A stretch of 9,626 nucleotides of DNA from Methanothermococcus okinawensis. Its GTDB lineage: Archaea > AGJL01 > Methanococci > Methanococcales > Methanococcaceae. Shown one piece after another: positions 1 to 5,579 of this stretch; position 1 is the first letter of the stretch; each line of letters opens with the position of its first letter. Below the pieces are notes generated by a model, which worked only from the letters and a program-made list of their open reading frames with translations, was not told the origin of the DNA and made no database searches. The DNA is taken from contig DQVU01000004.1 of the NCBI GenBank assembly GCA_015661585.1, positions 1 to 9,626 of the forward strand, written 5' to 3'. Position numbers and translations under genes: made by a program.

Positions 1-275
1 TCCAGATCCATTATCTGTACAGTATCTCCCATTATAGCCAAAACCTGTCCCTTTCTCCTATCTATAATAGGTACCTCTACCTTTGAGGATGTTGGACCTA
101 CTAACTCCTTTTTAATTGGCTCGAAGATACCTATTGCAGTGACCCTTGCCTTTGCTCCTCCATGTTTTCCTGGTTTTGACTTTGTAATACTTACGATCTT
201 ACATGGGACGTCGTCTATCATTATATACTGTCCCTCCTTTAGAGAACCTAACTCCACAGGCTTTGTTCCTGGCAC
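1..275 (-). CDS. eif5A: Translation initiation factor aIF5A (hypusine-containing), 3' part cut off by window edge
   Basis: This gene encodes the archaeal homologue of eIF5A, a cytoplasmic ribosome-binding factor that helps peptide-bond formation and needs hypusine on one lysine. The first 91 codons are visible. They read (V/M)PGTKPVELGSLKEGQYIM and continue through SKPGKHGGAKAR (about residues 33-44) to VQIMDL at the edge. The lysine in PGKHG (residue 37) is the expected hypusination site. The visible part covers the N-terminal SH3-like domain and the start of the C-terminal OB domain; the family is about 130 residues, so roughly 40 residues lie outside. I chose a GTG start at 275-273 because a GGTGA ribosome binding site (284-280) lies just upstream and the next residues match the family N-terminus. 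It is divergent from the MEMO-like gene, across a 149-base shared promoter region. Identification is secure from motifs; the GTG start is slightly less so. Confidence 0.95.
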   Translation of the reverse strand, partial: MPGTKPVELGSLKEGQYIMIDDVPCKIVSITKSKPGKHGGAKARVTAIGIFEPIKKELVGPTSSKVEVPIIDRRKGQVLAIMGDTVQIMDL

Positions 276-424
276 TCTCTCACCTGTTTTTTTTGATCTT
301 TTTTAACCTTTTATTTTATATATTTTTTTAATAATAAATAGAAAAATACTCATTAATTACAAAGGTATAATATAAAAACTTTTGCTATTGTAATATAAGG
401 AGTATTACCATATAAGGTGATAAT
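276..424. promoter_or_regulatory. Divergent promoter region between aIF5A and the MEMO-family gene
   Basis: This 149-base AT-rich gap carries signals for both neighbours. On the minus strand, an AAAATATATAAAAT-type box A lies at about 314-327. It would start a transcript near 295-300, about 20 bases before the aIF5A GTG. On the plus strand, a GGTATAATATAAAA-type box lies at about 364-377, giving a start near 400. It is followed by a GGTGA ribosome binding site (416-420) four bases before the ATG at 425. Box positions are seen in the sequence; the start sites are inferred from the usual archaeal distance of about 25 bases. Confidence 0.55.
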
Positions 425-1279
425 ATGTTAGTGAGAAACCCTGCAGTTGCAGGTATGTTCTACCCTTCAGATTCGGGGGAGTTGATAGAGATGATAGAGT
501 ACTGCTATCTACATGAGTTAGGTCCTGGCTCCCTTCCAACAAGAGGGGTCTTTAGGAAACCGATAGGCTTAGTATGTCCCCATGCAGGATACATATACTC
601 TGGACCTGTTGCAGCTCACTCCTACAAGGCTTTATCCTCTAAGGTGGATGAAGAGATTACAGTTGTAATCTTAGGACCTAATCACACAGGTTTAGGTTCT
701 GGAGTTTCCACCATGAAAGGTATATGGAGAACTCCCTTAGGAGATGTAGAGACAGATGACGAGTTTGTAGAGAGATTATGGAAGGACTGCGATATCTTAG
801 ATTTAGATGAAACTGCCCATCTCAGGGAACACTCCATAGAGGTCCAACTTCCCTTCCTACAACATATAAGTATGTTGAACTCTGTGGATTTTAAAATTGT
901 ACCTATATCTATGATGATGCAGGATTATGAAACTGCCATGGAGGTTGGATATACTGTAGCAAAGGTATCTAGGGAGTTGGATAGGAAAGTGGTAATAGTA
1001 GCATCTACAGATTTCACCCACTACGAACCCCAGGATATAGCGACAAAGAAGGACGCCTTGGCAATAAGGGCCATATTAAATATGGATGAGAAGGAACTCT
1101 ACACAACTGTAATAAACAACAACATAACCATGTGTGGTTATGGACCTACCATGGCCATGTTGAGGGCCATGAAGGAACTTGGTGCAGAGGATGCTAAACT
1201 ACTCACCTACTCCACTTCTGGAGATATTACCAAAGACTACTCCGCTGTTGTAGGGTACGCCTCCTTGATAGTAGAGTAA
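425..1279 (+). CDS. MEMO1 family protein
   Basis: This 284-residue protein belongs to the MEMO family, which shares its fold with non-haem dioxygenases. Human MEMO1 binds metal, but the archaeal role is not established. Diagnostic motifs are present: NPAVAGMFYP near the N-terminus (5-14), CPHAGYIYSGPVAA (51-64, His53), LGPNHTG (83-89, His87), HSIEVQLPF (136-144), STDFTHY (194-200, His199) and MCGYGP (236-241, Cys237). His53, His87 and Cys237 correspond to the metal-ligand positions reported for human MEMO1. The length is typical for archaeal members and there is no signal peptide or membrane segment, so a cytosolic protein is expected. The start is supported by GGTGA at 416-420. It appears monocistronic, with a T-rich stretch after the stop and hemB 66 bases on. 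No AMMECR1-like or radical-SAM partner, which often accompany Memo genes, is in this window. Confidence 0.92.
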   Translation: MLVRNPAVAGMFYPSDSGELIEMIEYCYLHELGPGSLPTRGVFRKPIGLVCPHAGYIYSGPVAAHSYKALSSKVDEEITVVILGPNHTGLGSGVSTMKGIWRTPLGDVETDDEFVERLWKDCDILDLDETAHLREHSIEVQLPFLQHISMLNSVDFKIVPISMMMQDYETAMEVGYTVAKVSRELDRKVVIVASTDFTHYEPQDIATKKDALAIRAILNMDEKELYTTVINNNITMCGYGPTMAMLRAMKELGAEDAKLLTYSTSGDITKDYSAVVGYASLIVE

Positions 1280-1345
1280 CTATCTGTTAGTTTTTTACTC
1301 TTTTCTATTCCTTATTAATAATTTTATAATTTAAATAGGGATACT

Positions 1346-2320
1346 ATGTTGATCAGGCCTAGAAGACTTAGAAAGAACGATAAAATAAGGGACTTAGTTA
1401 GAGAAACCACTTTGAGTAAGAAGGATCTTATAATGCCCCTCTTCGTAGATGAGAGGATAAAGAGAGGGAAGAAAGAGATACCCTCCATGCCCAACCAGTA
1501 CAGATTCTGTGTAGAATCTGCCATCGAGGAGTGTAAGGAGATAGCAGATTTAGGTATCCCCGGAGTTATACTATTTGGAATACCTAAGTATAAAGACGAG
1601 TATGGATCCTCTGCTTATAAGAAAGACGGAGTAATTCAGAGGACTATAAGGGGGATAAAAGAGGAATTAGGAGATGAAATTCTCGTGATAGCAGACACCT
1701 GTCTATGTGAATATACAACCCATGGACACTGTGGTATCCTAAGAGATAACAAAGTACTAAACGATAAAACTCTCGAAATCCTCTCTAAGATAGCATTATC
1801 CTACGCTGAAAGTGGTGTAGATGTTGTTGCACCCTCTGATATGATGGACGGGAGGGTTAAGGCTATAAGGGAAACCTTGGAGGAGAACAACTACCATGAT
1901 GTATGTATCATGAGTTATGCTGTAAAGTACGCCTCAGCCTTCTACGGACCATTTAGGGATGCTGCAGAGAGTTCTCCCAGGTACGGTTTGAAGGACAGAA
2001 AGACGTATCAGATGGATCCTGGGAATTGGAGAGAGGCTTTGAAGGAGATAGAGTTGGATATAGAAGAGGGGGCAGATATGATACTGATAAAACCTGGACT
2101 ACCCTATTTAGACATTCTAAGGTTGGCTAAGGATAATTTCAATGTACCTATTGGTAGTTACTGTGTAAGTGGAGAGTACTCCATGGTGGAGTCCGCCGCT
2201 CAGAGAGGATGGATAAATAGAGTAGATGCTATAATGGAGATACTCCTCTGTATAAAGAGGGCTGGGGCAGATTTTATAATTACCTACTGGGCTAAGGAAG
2301 TTTGTGAGTACCTTAAGTAA
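1346..2320 (+). CDS. hemB: Porphobilinogen synthase (delta-aminolevulinate dehydratase)
   Basis: The enzyme condenses two molecules of 5-aminolevulinate into porphobilinogen. This is the first common step towards uroporphyrinogen III, and in a methanogen it feeds coenzyme F430, cobamides and siroheme. The 324-residue length is normal. The zinc-binding cluster DTCLCEYTTHGHCG (118-130) has Cys119, Cys121 and Cys129, marking the zinc-dependent class. The two substrate-binding lysines are Lys194 in MSYAVKYAS and Lys249 in LIKPGLPYLD. The N-terminal RPRRLRKND and the C-terminal ADFIITYWAKE motifs also fit. The ATG has only a weak AGGG-type ribosome binding site (1337-1341). AT-rich box A-like DNA (about 1320-1335) lies very close, so the leader may be short. 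The gene stands alone here, with no other haem-pathway gene nearby. Identification is very secure. Confidence 0.98.
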   Translation: MLIRPRRLRKNDKIRDLVRETTLSKKDLIMPLFVDERIKRGKKEIPSMPNQYRFCVESAIEECKEIADLGIPGVILFGIPKYKDEYGSSAYKKDGVIQRTIRGIKEELGDEILVIADTCLCEYTTHGHCGILRDNKVLNDKTLEILSKIALSYAESGVDVVAPSDMMDGRVKAIRETLEENNYHDVCIMSYAVKYASAFYGPFRDAAESSPRYGLKDRKTYQMDPGNWREALKEIELDIEEGADMILIKPGLPYLDILRLAKDNFNVPIGSYCVSGEYSMVESAAQRGWINRVDAIMEILLCIKRAGADFIITYWAKEVCEYLK

Positions 2321-2544
2321 GATGTTAAATAATTACTCATTATTATTTATTTATTTTAAGTATTATTAATTTTTAAGTTATTATTATTTTAATAAATCAT
2401 TTTTATCGATTATCAGGATAACTTCGCTCTTCTCAGAGTTGGAATATTTCATCCTTCCTATTAACCTATCCCTATAGTATCTATTTTTCCATACACTGAA
2501 GTAGTTTATATTAAATATGCTATATAAAAATTGTTGGCGAGAGT
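2321..2544. other. AT-rich intergenic region with two candidate box A elements and a minus-strand mini-ORF
   Basis: The 224 bases between hemB and mfnE are strongly AT-rich. The first 70 or so (TTATTATTTATTTATTTT-like) are pyrimidine/T-rich on the plus strand and could end hemB transcription. Two overlapping box A candidates lie near the right side: TTTATATTAAATA (2505-2517) and TATATAAAAA (2521-2530). The same stretch also reads as TATA-like on the minus strand (TTTTTATATA). A minus-strand frame that is open across 2384-2530 has protein-like composition near its end; it is described as a finding. No RNA gene or strong hairpin was seen. Confidence 0.45.
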
Positions 2545-3198
2545 ATGAAGATAGACAACCTCCACCTGGTAAAGATAGGGGGAAGTTTAGCCTACGATGT
2601 AAAACCACTTTTAAATACTTTGAAATCCTTCAGTAGTGAGGAGAACAGGATAGTTGTTGTACCTGGAGGAGGGATGTTTGCAGATGTGGTAAGGGATTTA
2701 GATAGAGATGTGAAGTTGAGCAATAGGGCGTCCCACAGGATGGCATTAATGTCCATGGATATGATGGGTGTTTATTTCTCCGATATATCCCATATTAAAA
2801 CTGTAGATAACCTCTACGATACCAAGGTTACATTACAAGATAAAAATATAGTTATACTACTACCATCTAAGGTTGTACTCTCTACAGATGAACTTCCACA
2901 CTCCTGGGAGGTTACCTCAGACTCCATAGCCCTCTATATCGCCAAACTTCTAAGGTTGAGGAGGGTTATAATAGTTACAGATGTTGACGGTATATATGAT
3001 AGATACCCTGGAGGAAAACTGTTAAATATTATAAGTGCAAAATCCATTAGAGGTTTTACCTCGGTGGATAGTTACCTACCAAAACTTTTAATAAGATATA
3101 AGATGGAGTGTATAGTAGTCAATGGGAAATATCCAGAGAGAGTTGTAAATGTCTTAAAGGGGGAAAAAGATATATATACTAAAATTACAGTAGATTAA
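2545..3198 (+). CDS. mfnE: Amino acid kinase family protein, probable 5-(aminomethyl)-3-furanmethanol phosphate kinase of methanofuran biosynthesis
   Basis: This 217-residue protein has the amino acid kinase fold. MfnE converts 5-(aminomethyl)-3-furanmethanol phosphate to the diphosphate with ATP, making the activated furan unit that is joined to tyramine-glutamate in methanofuran, the first C1 carrier of methanogenesis. Visible motifs are HLVKIGGSL (7-15, with the phosphate-binding Lys10 and glycine loop), VVVPGGGMFAD (37-47), WEVTSDSIALYIA (121-133) and IIVTDVDGIYDRYPGGKL (142-159, nucleotide side). The specific MfnE call rests on family resemblance in methanococci and on adjacency to aEF1B, remembered for M. 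jannaschii; another small-molecule kinase is possible. The ATG has no GGTGA site, only GGCGAG (2536-2541), and lies about 20 bases from the nearest TATA-like box, so a leaderless or very short-leader mRNA is possible. No in-frame later start would keep the KIGGS motif. Confidence 0.8.
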   Translation: MKIDNLHLVKIGGSLAYDVKPLLNTLKSFSSEENRIVVVPGGGMFADVVRDLDRDVKLSNRASHRMALMSMDMMGVYFSDISHIKTVDNLYDTKVTLQDKNIVILLPSKVVLSTDELPHSWEVTSDSIALYIAKLLRLRRVIIVTDVDGIYDRYPGGKLLNIISAKSIRGFTSVDSYLPKLLIRYKMECIVVNGKYPERVVNVLKGEKDIYTKITVD

Positions 3199-3240
3199 TT
3201 AAACTAAAAATTTAAAAATATAGATAGTTAAGGTGATAGG

Positions 3241-3405
3241 ATGAAGTACATATGTATCTCCTGTAATGCAGAGATAGCACCTAGGGAACATGCTACAAGG
3301 TTTCCATGTCCAAACTGTGGAGAGGTTGAAATAGTAAGATGTGAAAGATGTAGAAAGTTAAGCAACCTCTATAAATGTCCTTCCTGCGGATTTGAAGGTC
3401 CATAA
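3241..3405 (+). CDS. Small zinc-ribbon protein with four CxxC motifs (54 aa)
   Basis: This 54-residue protein, MKYICISCNAEIAP to CGFEGP, has four CxxC pairs: Cys5/Cys8, Cys23/Cys26, Cys34/Cys37 and Cys46/Cys49, enough for two zinc knuckles or ribbons. It resembles the archaeal HVO_2753-type zinc-finger family, usually annotated as an RNA-binding-like zinc-ribbon of unknown function and often encoded beside aEF1B. The ATG follows a clear GGTGA site (3232-3236) with four bases between. The stop is 23 bases before the aEF1B start and the gene lies 42 bases after mfnE, so cotranscription with aEF1B, and perhaps with mfnE, is likely. A translation-linked or RNA-binding role is inferred from the zinc-ribbon and from its neighbours only. 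The coding status is very secure because of the Cys spacing and ribosome binding site. Confidence 0.93.
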   Translation: MKYICISCNAEIAPREHATRFPCPNCGEVEIVRCERCRKLSNLYKCPSCGFEGP

Positions 3406-3428
3406 AGCAAAAAGGTGAAGGTGTAAGT

Positions 3429-3698
3429 ATGGGAACAGTTATTGCCAAGGTAAAGGTTATGCCTGTAAGTCCTGAAGTAGATAGGGAGAGTTTAAAGGAG
3501 AGAATAAAGAAAGCTGTAGAGAATATAGGGATAAAGTGTATAAATGTTTTAGAGGAACCTTTAGCCTTTGGACTTTATGCTATCTACGTTCTGGTAGAGA
3601 TGGAGGAGAAGGAAGGAGGAACTGAGCCTCTTGAAAAGGAGTTAAGTGGTCTAAAAGATGTAGAAAGTGTAGAGGTTGTAGAGGTATCTTTGGCTTAA
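3429..3698 (+). CDS. ef1b: Translation elongation factor aEF1B (EF-1 beta, nucleotide exchange factor)
   Basis: aEF1B is the guanine-nucleotide exchange factor for archaeal EF1A, releasing GDP so that EF1A can bind GTP and aminoacyl-tRNA again. The 89-residue protein is the right size for the minimal archaeal form, which is just the C-terminal exchange domain of eukaryotic eEF1B. It begins MGTVIAKVKVMPVSPEVD and contains EEPLAFGLYAIYVLVEM (42-58), the conserved core including the Phe-Gly-Leu stretch, ending DVESVEVVEVSLA. A GGTGA (3414-3418) and a second GGTG lie before the ATG. It directly follows the small zinc-ribbon gene. Identification is very secure. Confidence 0.96.
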   Translation: MGTVIAKVKVMPVSPEVDRESLKERIKKAVENIGIKCINVLEEPLAFGLYAIYVLVEMEEKEGGTEPLEKELSGLKDVESVEVVEVSLA

Positions 3699-3764
3699 AA
3701 TCTATTTTAATAATAATTTTTATAACAATTTTTAAAATATTATAACTCTCCATAGGTTATATCT

Positions 3765-3989
3765 ATGGTAAAGTATATAAAGAAGTTTAATGAAATGAGG
3801 AAGTTTGTAGATTTTATAGAAAAAAAGGGATATACAATAAGAATACATCATAAGGGAGATCTTATTTTAGAAATAGGTGGTAAAAAGCCTAACTATCTCC
3901 TGAAAAACACATTGGGTAACCTTAGAATCTGTTATCTCAACACTTTAAAATTGGTGTTAAAGTTAGGCCTCTCAATGATAAAAAGTTAA
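3765..3989 (+). CDS. Unrecognised 74-residue ORF leading into rpl22
   Basis: I do not recognise this protein. It begins MVKYIKKFNEMRKFVDFI, a basic and aromatic-rich stretch. A compact, well-formed middle follows, with KKGYTIRIHHKGDLILEI at about 20-37, which reads like a beta-hairpin with paired histidines (28-29). The C-terminus is leucine-rich (KLVLKLGLSMIKS). Length and composition would suit a small basic nucleic-acid-binding protein, but no family motif is visible and the C-terminal half looks less protein-like than the first. The ATG has at best a weak AGGT (3753-3756). The stop codon abuts the rpl22 ribosome binding site, so it would be translationally coupled to rpl22. Box A-like sequences (about 3717-3745) precede it. 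It may instead be a fortuitous frame in the leader of the ribosomal operon. Confidence 0.45.
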   Translation: MVKYIKKFNEMRKFVDFIEKKGYTIRIHHKGDLILEIGGKKPNYLLKNTLGNLRICYLNTLKLVLKLGLSMIKS

Positions 3990-3999
3990 GGTGAGGGGT

Positions 4000-4461
4000 A
4001 TGGGAAAGTTGAAGTATAAAATTGAGACAGATCCAAATAAAACTGCCAGGGCTATGGGCAGGGCTCTCAGGATATCCAGGAAACATGCTGTAGAGATATG
4101 TAGAGAGATAAACGGTATGAAACTTGATGAGGCCATGAGATATCTAAGAAGGGTAATTGAGTTGAAACAGCCAGTACCATTTAAGAGACATGGGAAGGAT
4201 GTTCCTCATAAGAAAGGTAAGTACGGCTGGACTGCAGCGAGATATCCACAGAAGGCTGCAAGAGAGATATTGAAGGTTTTAGAGAGTGCTAAGAAGAATG
4301 CAGAGTATAAAGGATTGAATGTAGATAAACTCAGAATAAAACATATCTCCTCGAATAAGGGATTTACTATAAAGAGATATATGCCAAGGGCCTATGGTAG
4401 AGCTACACCTAAGTTCCAGGAGACTGTACATATCCAGGTAATATTGGAAGAGTACCACTAA
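4000..4461 (+). CDS. rpl22: Large ribosomal subunit protein uL22
   Basis: uL22 binds 23S rRNA and lines the peptide exit tunnel. The 153-residue protein starts MGKLKYKIETDPNKTARAMG and contains the conserved KHAVEICREINGM helix and KYGWTAARYPQKAA. It ends with the C-terminal beta-hairpin segment KRYMPRAYGRATP (the RGRA-type region) and HIQVILEE. I chose the ATG at 4000 over an in-frame GTG at 3991 because the GTG is part of the GGTGA ribosome binding site (3990-3994), five bases before the ATG. It opens a cluster with rps3 and rpl29. The usual upstream partners rpl3-rpl4-rpl23-rpl2-rps19 are absent, as in methanococci whose S10 cluster is split. Confidence 0.97.
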   Translation: MGKLKYKIETDPNKTARAMGRALRISRKHAVEICREINGMKLDEAMRYLRRVIELKQPVPFKRHGKDVPHKKGKYGWTAARYPQKAAREILKVLESAKKNAEYKGLNVDKLRIKHISSNKGFTIKRYMPRAYGRATPKFQETVHIQVILEEYH

Positions 4462-4479
4462 AATAAAAAGGTGAGGGGC

Positions 4480-5115
4480 ATGATCGAGAGGGTGTTTATA
4501 AAGGAACATGTTACCGAGGCACTTGTAGATGAGTATCTAAAGAATAGATTGACTAGGGCAGGATACAGCCATATGGAGATGAAAAAAACACCTATTGGAA
4601 CAAGAATTATTATATACGCCGAGAAACCAGGTCTCGTAATTGGTAGAAAGGGTAGGCTTGTAAAAGAACTGACTGAAACAATTGCAAAGGAGTTTGGTGT
4701 AGAGAATCCACAGATAGAGGTAAAACAGGTTGAAAATCCTGATCTAGATCCTGCAATTGTTGCCCAGAAGATAGCTTCTGCACTGGAAAGGGGTATGCAC
4801 TTTAGAAGAGTTGCCCACGCTGCAGTTAGAAGGGTGATGGGAGCAGGGGCTAAAGGAGTTGTAGTAATTATCTCAGGTAAATTAACTGGGGAGAGGGCTA
4901 GGACTGAAAAGTTTATGGAGGGATATATGAAACACTGTGGAGAGCCCTCTGAGGTTCTCGTTAGAAAGGCCCATAGGATAGCAAAGTTGAAGTTAGGGGT
5001 AATTGGAGTAACTGTAAAACTTGTACCTCCAGATGTTATACTACCTGATGAGGTTATTATAAAGGAGGAGGAAGGGGAAAAGAAAGAGGAAATAAGTGAA
5101 GTTGAAGAACAGTAA
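4480..5115 (+). CDS. rps3: Small ribosomal subunit protein uS3
   Basis: uS3 sits at the mRNA entry side of the 30S head. This 211-residue protein starts MIERVFIKEHVTEALVDEYL and has a type II KH domain with the GRKG loop in LVIGRKGRLVKEL (52-64). Its C-terminal domain includes MHFRRVAHAAVRRVMGAGAK and ISGKLTGERARTEKFMEGY. The tail is strongly acidic (IKEEEGEKKEEISEVEEQ), typical of archaeal uS3. The ATG at 4480 follows GGTGA (4470-4474) by five bases. The in-frame GTG at 4471 is part of that site and is not the start. The gene is 18 bases after rpl22 and 12 before rpl29, so one transcript is expected. Confidence 0.98.
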   Translation: MIERVFIKEHVTEALVDEYLKNRLTRAGYSHMEMKKTPIGTRIIIYAEKPGLVIGRKGRLVKELTETIAKEFGVENPQIEVKQVENPDLDPAIVAQKIASALERGMHFRRVAHAAVRRVMGAGAKGVVVIISGKLTGERARTEKFMEGYMKHCGEPSEVLVRKAHRIAKLKLGVIGVTVKLVPPDVILPDEVIIKEEEGEKKEEISEVEEQ

Positions 5116-5127
5116 AGAGGTGAAAGC

Positions 5128-5343
5128 ATGGCAATACTGAGGCCCCAGGAAATCAGGGAGATGAGCATCTCTGAGATGAAGGAAAAGTTGATGGAGTTGA
5201 AGAGAGAACTTCTTAAGGAGTACACCAACAAGGCCACCAGTGGAGCTCCCTCAAATCCAGGTAGGATGAGGGAGATAAGGAGAACTATAGCAAGGATATA
5301 CACTATCATGAATGAGAAGAAAAGAGAGTATAGAAAACAATAA
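5128..5343 (+). CDS. rpl29: Large ribosomal subunit protein uL29
   Basis: uL29 is a small helical protein near the exit of the 50S tunnel, in the docking area for SRP and chaperones. The 71-residue product is normal in length. It begins MAILRPQEIREMSISEMKEK, with helical hairpin segments LMELKRELLKEYT and PGRMREIRRTIARIYTIMNE. GGTGA (5119-5123) precedes the ATG by four bases. It is the last gene before the GC-rich non-coding island. In the methanococcal arrangement I remember, aIF1 follows directly, so something has been inserted after this stop or retained only here. Confidence 0.96.
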   Translation: MAILRPQEIREMSISEMKEKLMELKRELLKEYTNKATSGAPSNPGRMREIRRTIARIYTIMNEKKREYRKQ

Positions 5344-5454
5344 AGTTATAACTGGAAACCTCGCCCTTTTGGGATGGAAAAGTTTAAATAAAAGTTTAAA
5401 TATATAACTTCAACAATAGTTATAGACGTTTCTGATAAATCCTGATAGTAAATA
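5344..5454 (+). promoter_or_regulatory. AT-rich leader with perfect 12-bp tandem repeat carrying box A, upstream of the structured island
   Basis: Just after rpl29 there is an imperfect stem (CC TCG CCC TTTT GGG AT GG, 5359-5377). It is followed by two head-to-tail copies of AAAAGTTTAAAT (5378-5389 and 5390-5401), running into ATATAAC. Each copy contains a TTTAAAT box A-like core with an A-rich BRE-like lead. The second copy merges with TTTAAATATATAAC (5395-5408), which would start a transcript around 5425-5432, just ahead of the GC-rich island. The repeat is seen directly; its promoter role is inferred. The 5359-5377 stem could alternatively be the left-end hairpin of an IS605-type element. 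Confidence 0.5.
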
Positions 5455-5579
5455 TAGCCCGACGGATAACGAGTCCGTCGGGACAGAAAGTTATGAAATC
5501 CTAAACCTCCGCATGAGGCCGGAACCGCAAAGGTCGGCTGAACGGAGGAAGCTCCGCCCTTTAGGGCGGGGTAGCTCAC
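5455..5579 (+). mobile_element. GC-rich structured island resembling the 3' end (omega-RNA / right end) of an IS200/IS605-family tnpB element, without tnpB
   Basis: This island is far richer in GC than its surroundings. It folds into three units. The first is a perfect 9-bp hairpin, CCCGACGGA (5458-5466) with TCCGTCGGG (5474-5482). The second is CCTCCG (5506-5511) closing on CGGAGG (5543-5548) around an inner stem GCCG-ACC / GGT-CGGC (5518-5538). The third is a 9-bp hairpin, GCTCCGCCC (5551-5559) with GGGCGGGGT (5564-5572), around a TTTA loop, followed by AGCTCAC. The final hairpin plus CTCAC resembles the right end of IS605/IS1341-type elements. It also reads EAPPFRAG-stop (5548-5574), like many TnpB C-termini, while SVGTESYEILNLRM in another frame (5474-5515) resembles the preceding TnpB tail. 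There is no transposase or tnpB. It could be a relic, a non-autonomous element, or an expressed RNA. Structure is certain on paper; family assignment is from memory. Confidence 0.6.

Noticed and set aside
2321..2400. TTATT-rich tract as a CRISPR leader or repeat array
   Set aside because: No regular repeat-spacer spacing; only low-complexity AT sequence.
3765..3989. The 74-codon ORF as rps19 or a HicA/RelE-type toxin
   Set aside because: None of the conserved uS19 residues are seen, and there is no toxin signature or partner antitoxin gene.
4458..5309. A long minus-strand open frame (283 codons) opposite rps3 and rpl29
   Set aside because: It is the reverse shadow of two certain ribosomal genes; its hydrophobic Ser/Ile/Leu-rich translation comes from reading lysine/glutamate-rich genes backwards.
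5551..5572. The terminal hairpin as a bacterial-type intrinsic terminator
   Set aside because: No T run follows it (TAGCTCACATACC), and archaeal termination relies on T-rich tracts rather than this hairpin type.
5346..5579. A 77-codon minus-strand open frame covering the structured island
   Set aside because: It lies over hairpins and box A repeats, has no ribosome binding site or family motif, and its openness is explained by the GC-rich palindromic content.
5455..5579. The GC-rich island as a tRNA, SRP RNA or RNase P RNA gene
   Set aside because: No tRNA cloverleaf or T-loop (GTTCRANNC) is present, the length is too short for archaeal SRP or RNase P RNA, and their conserved cores are absent. 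One of the uncharacterised GC-rich RNAs of hyperthermophiles remains a weaker alternative.
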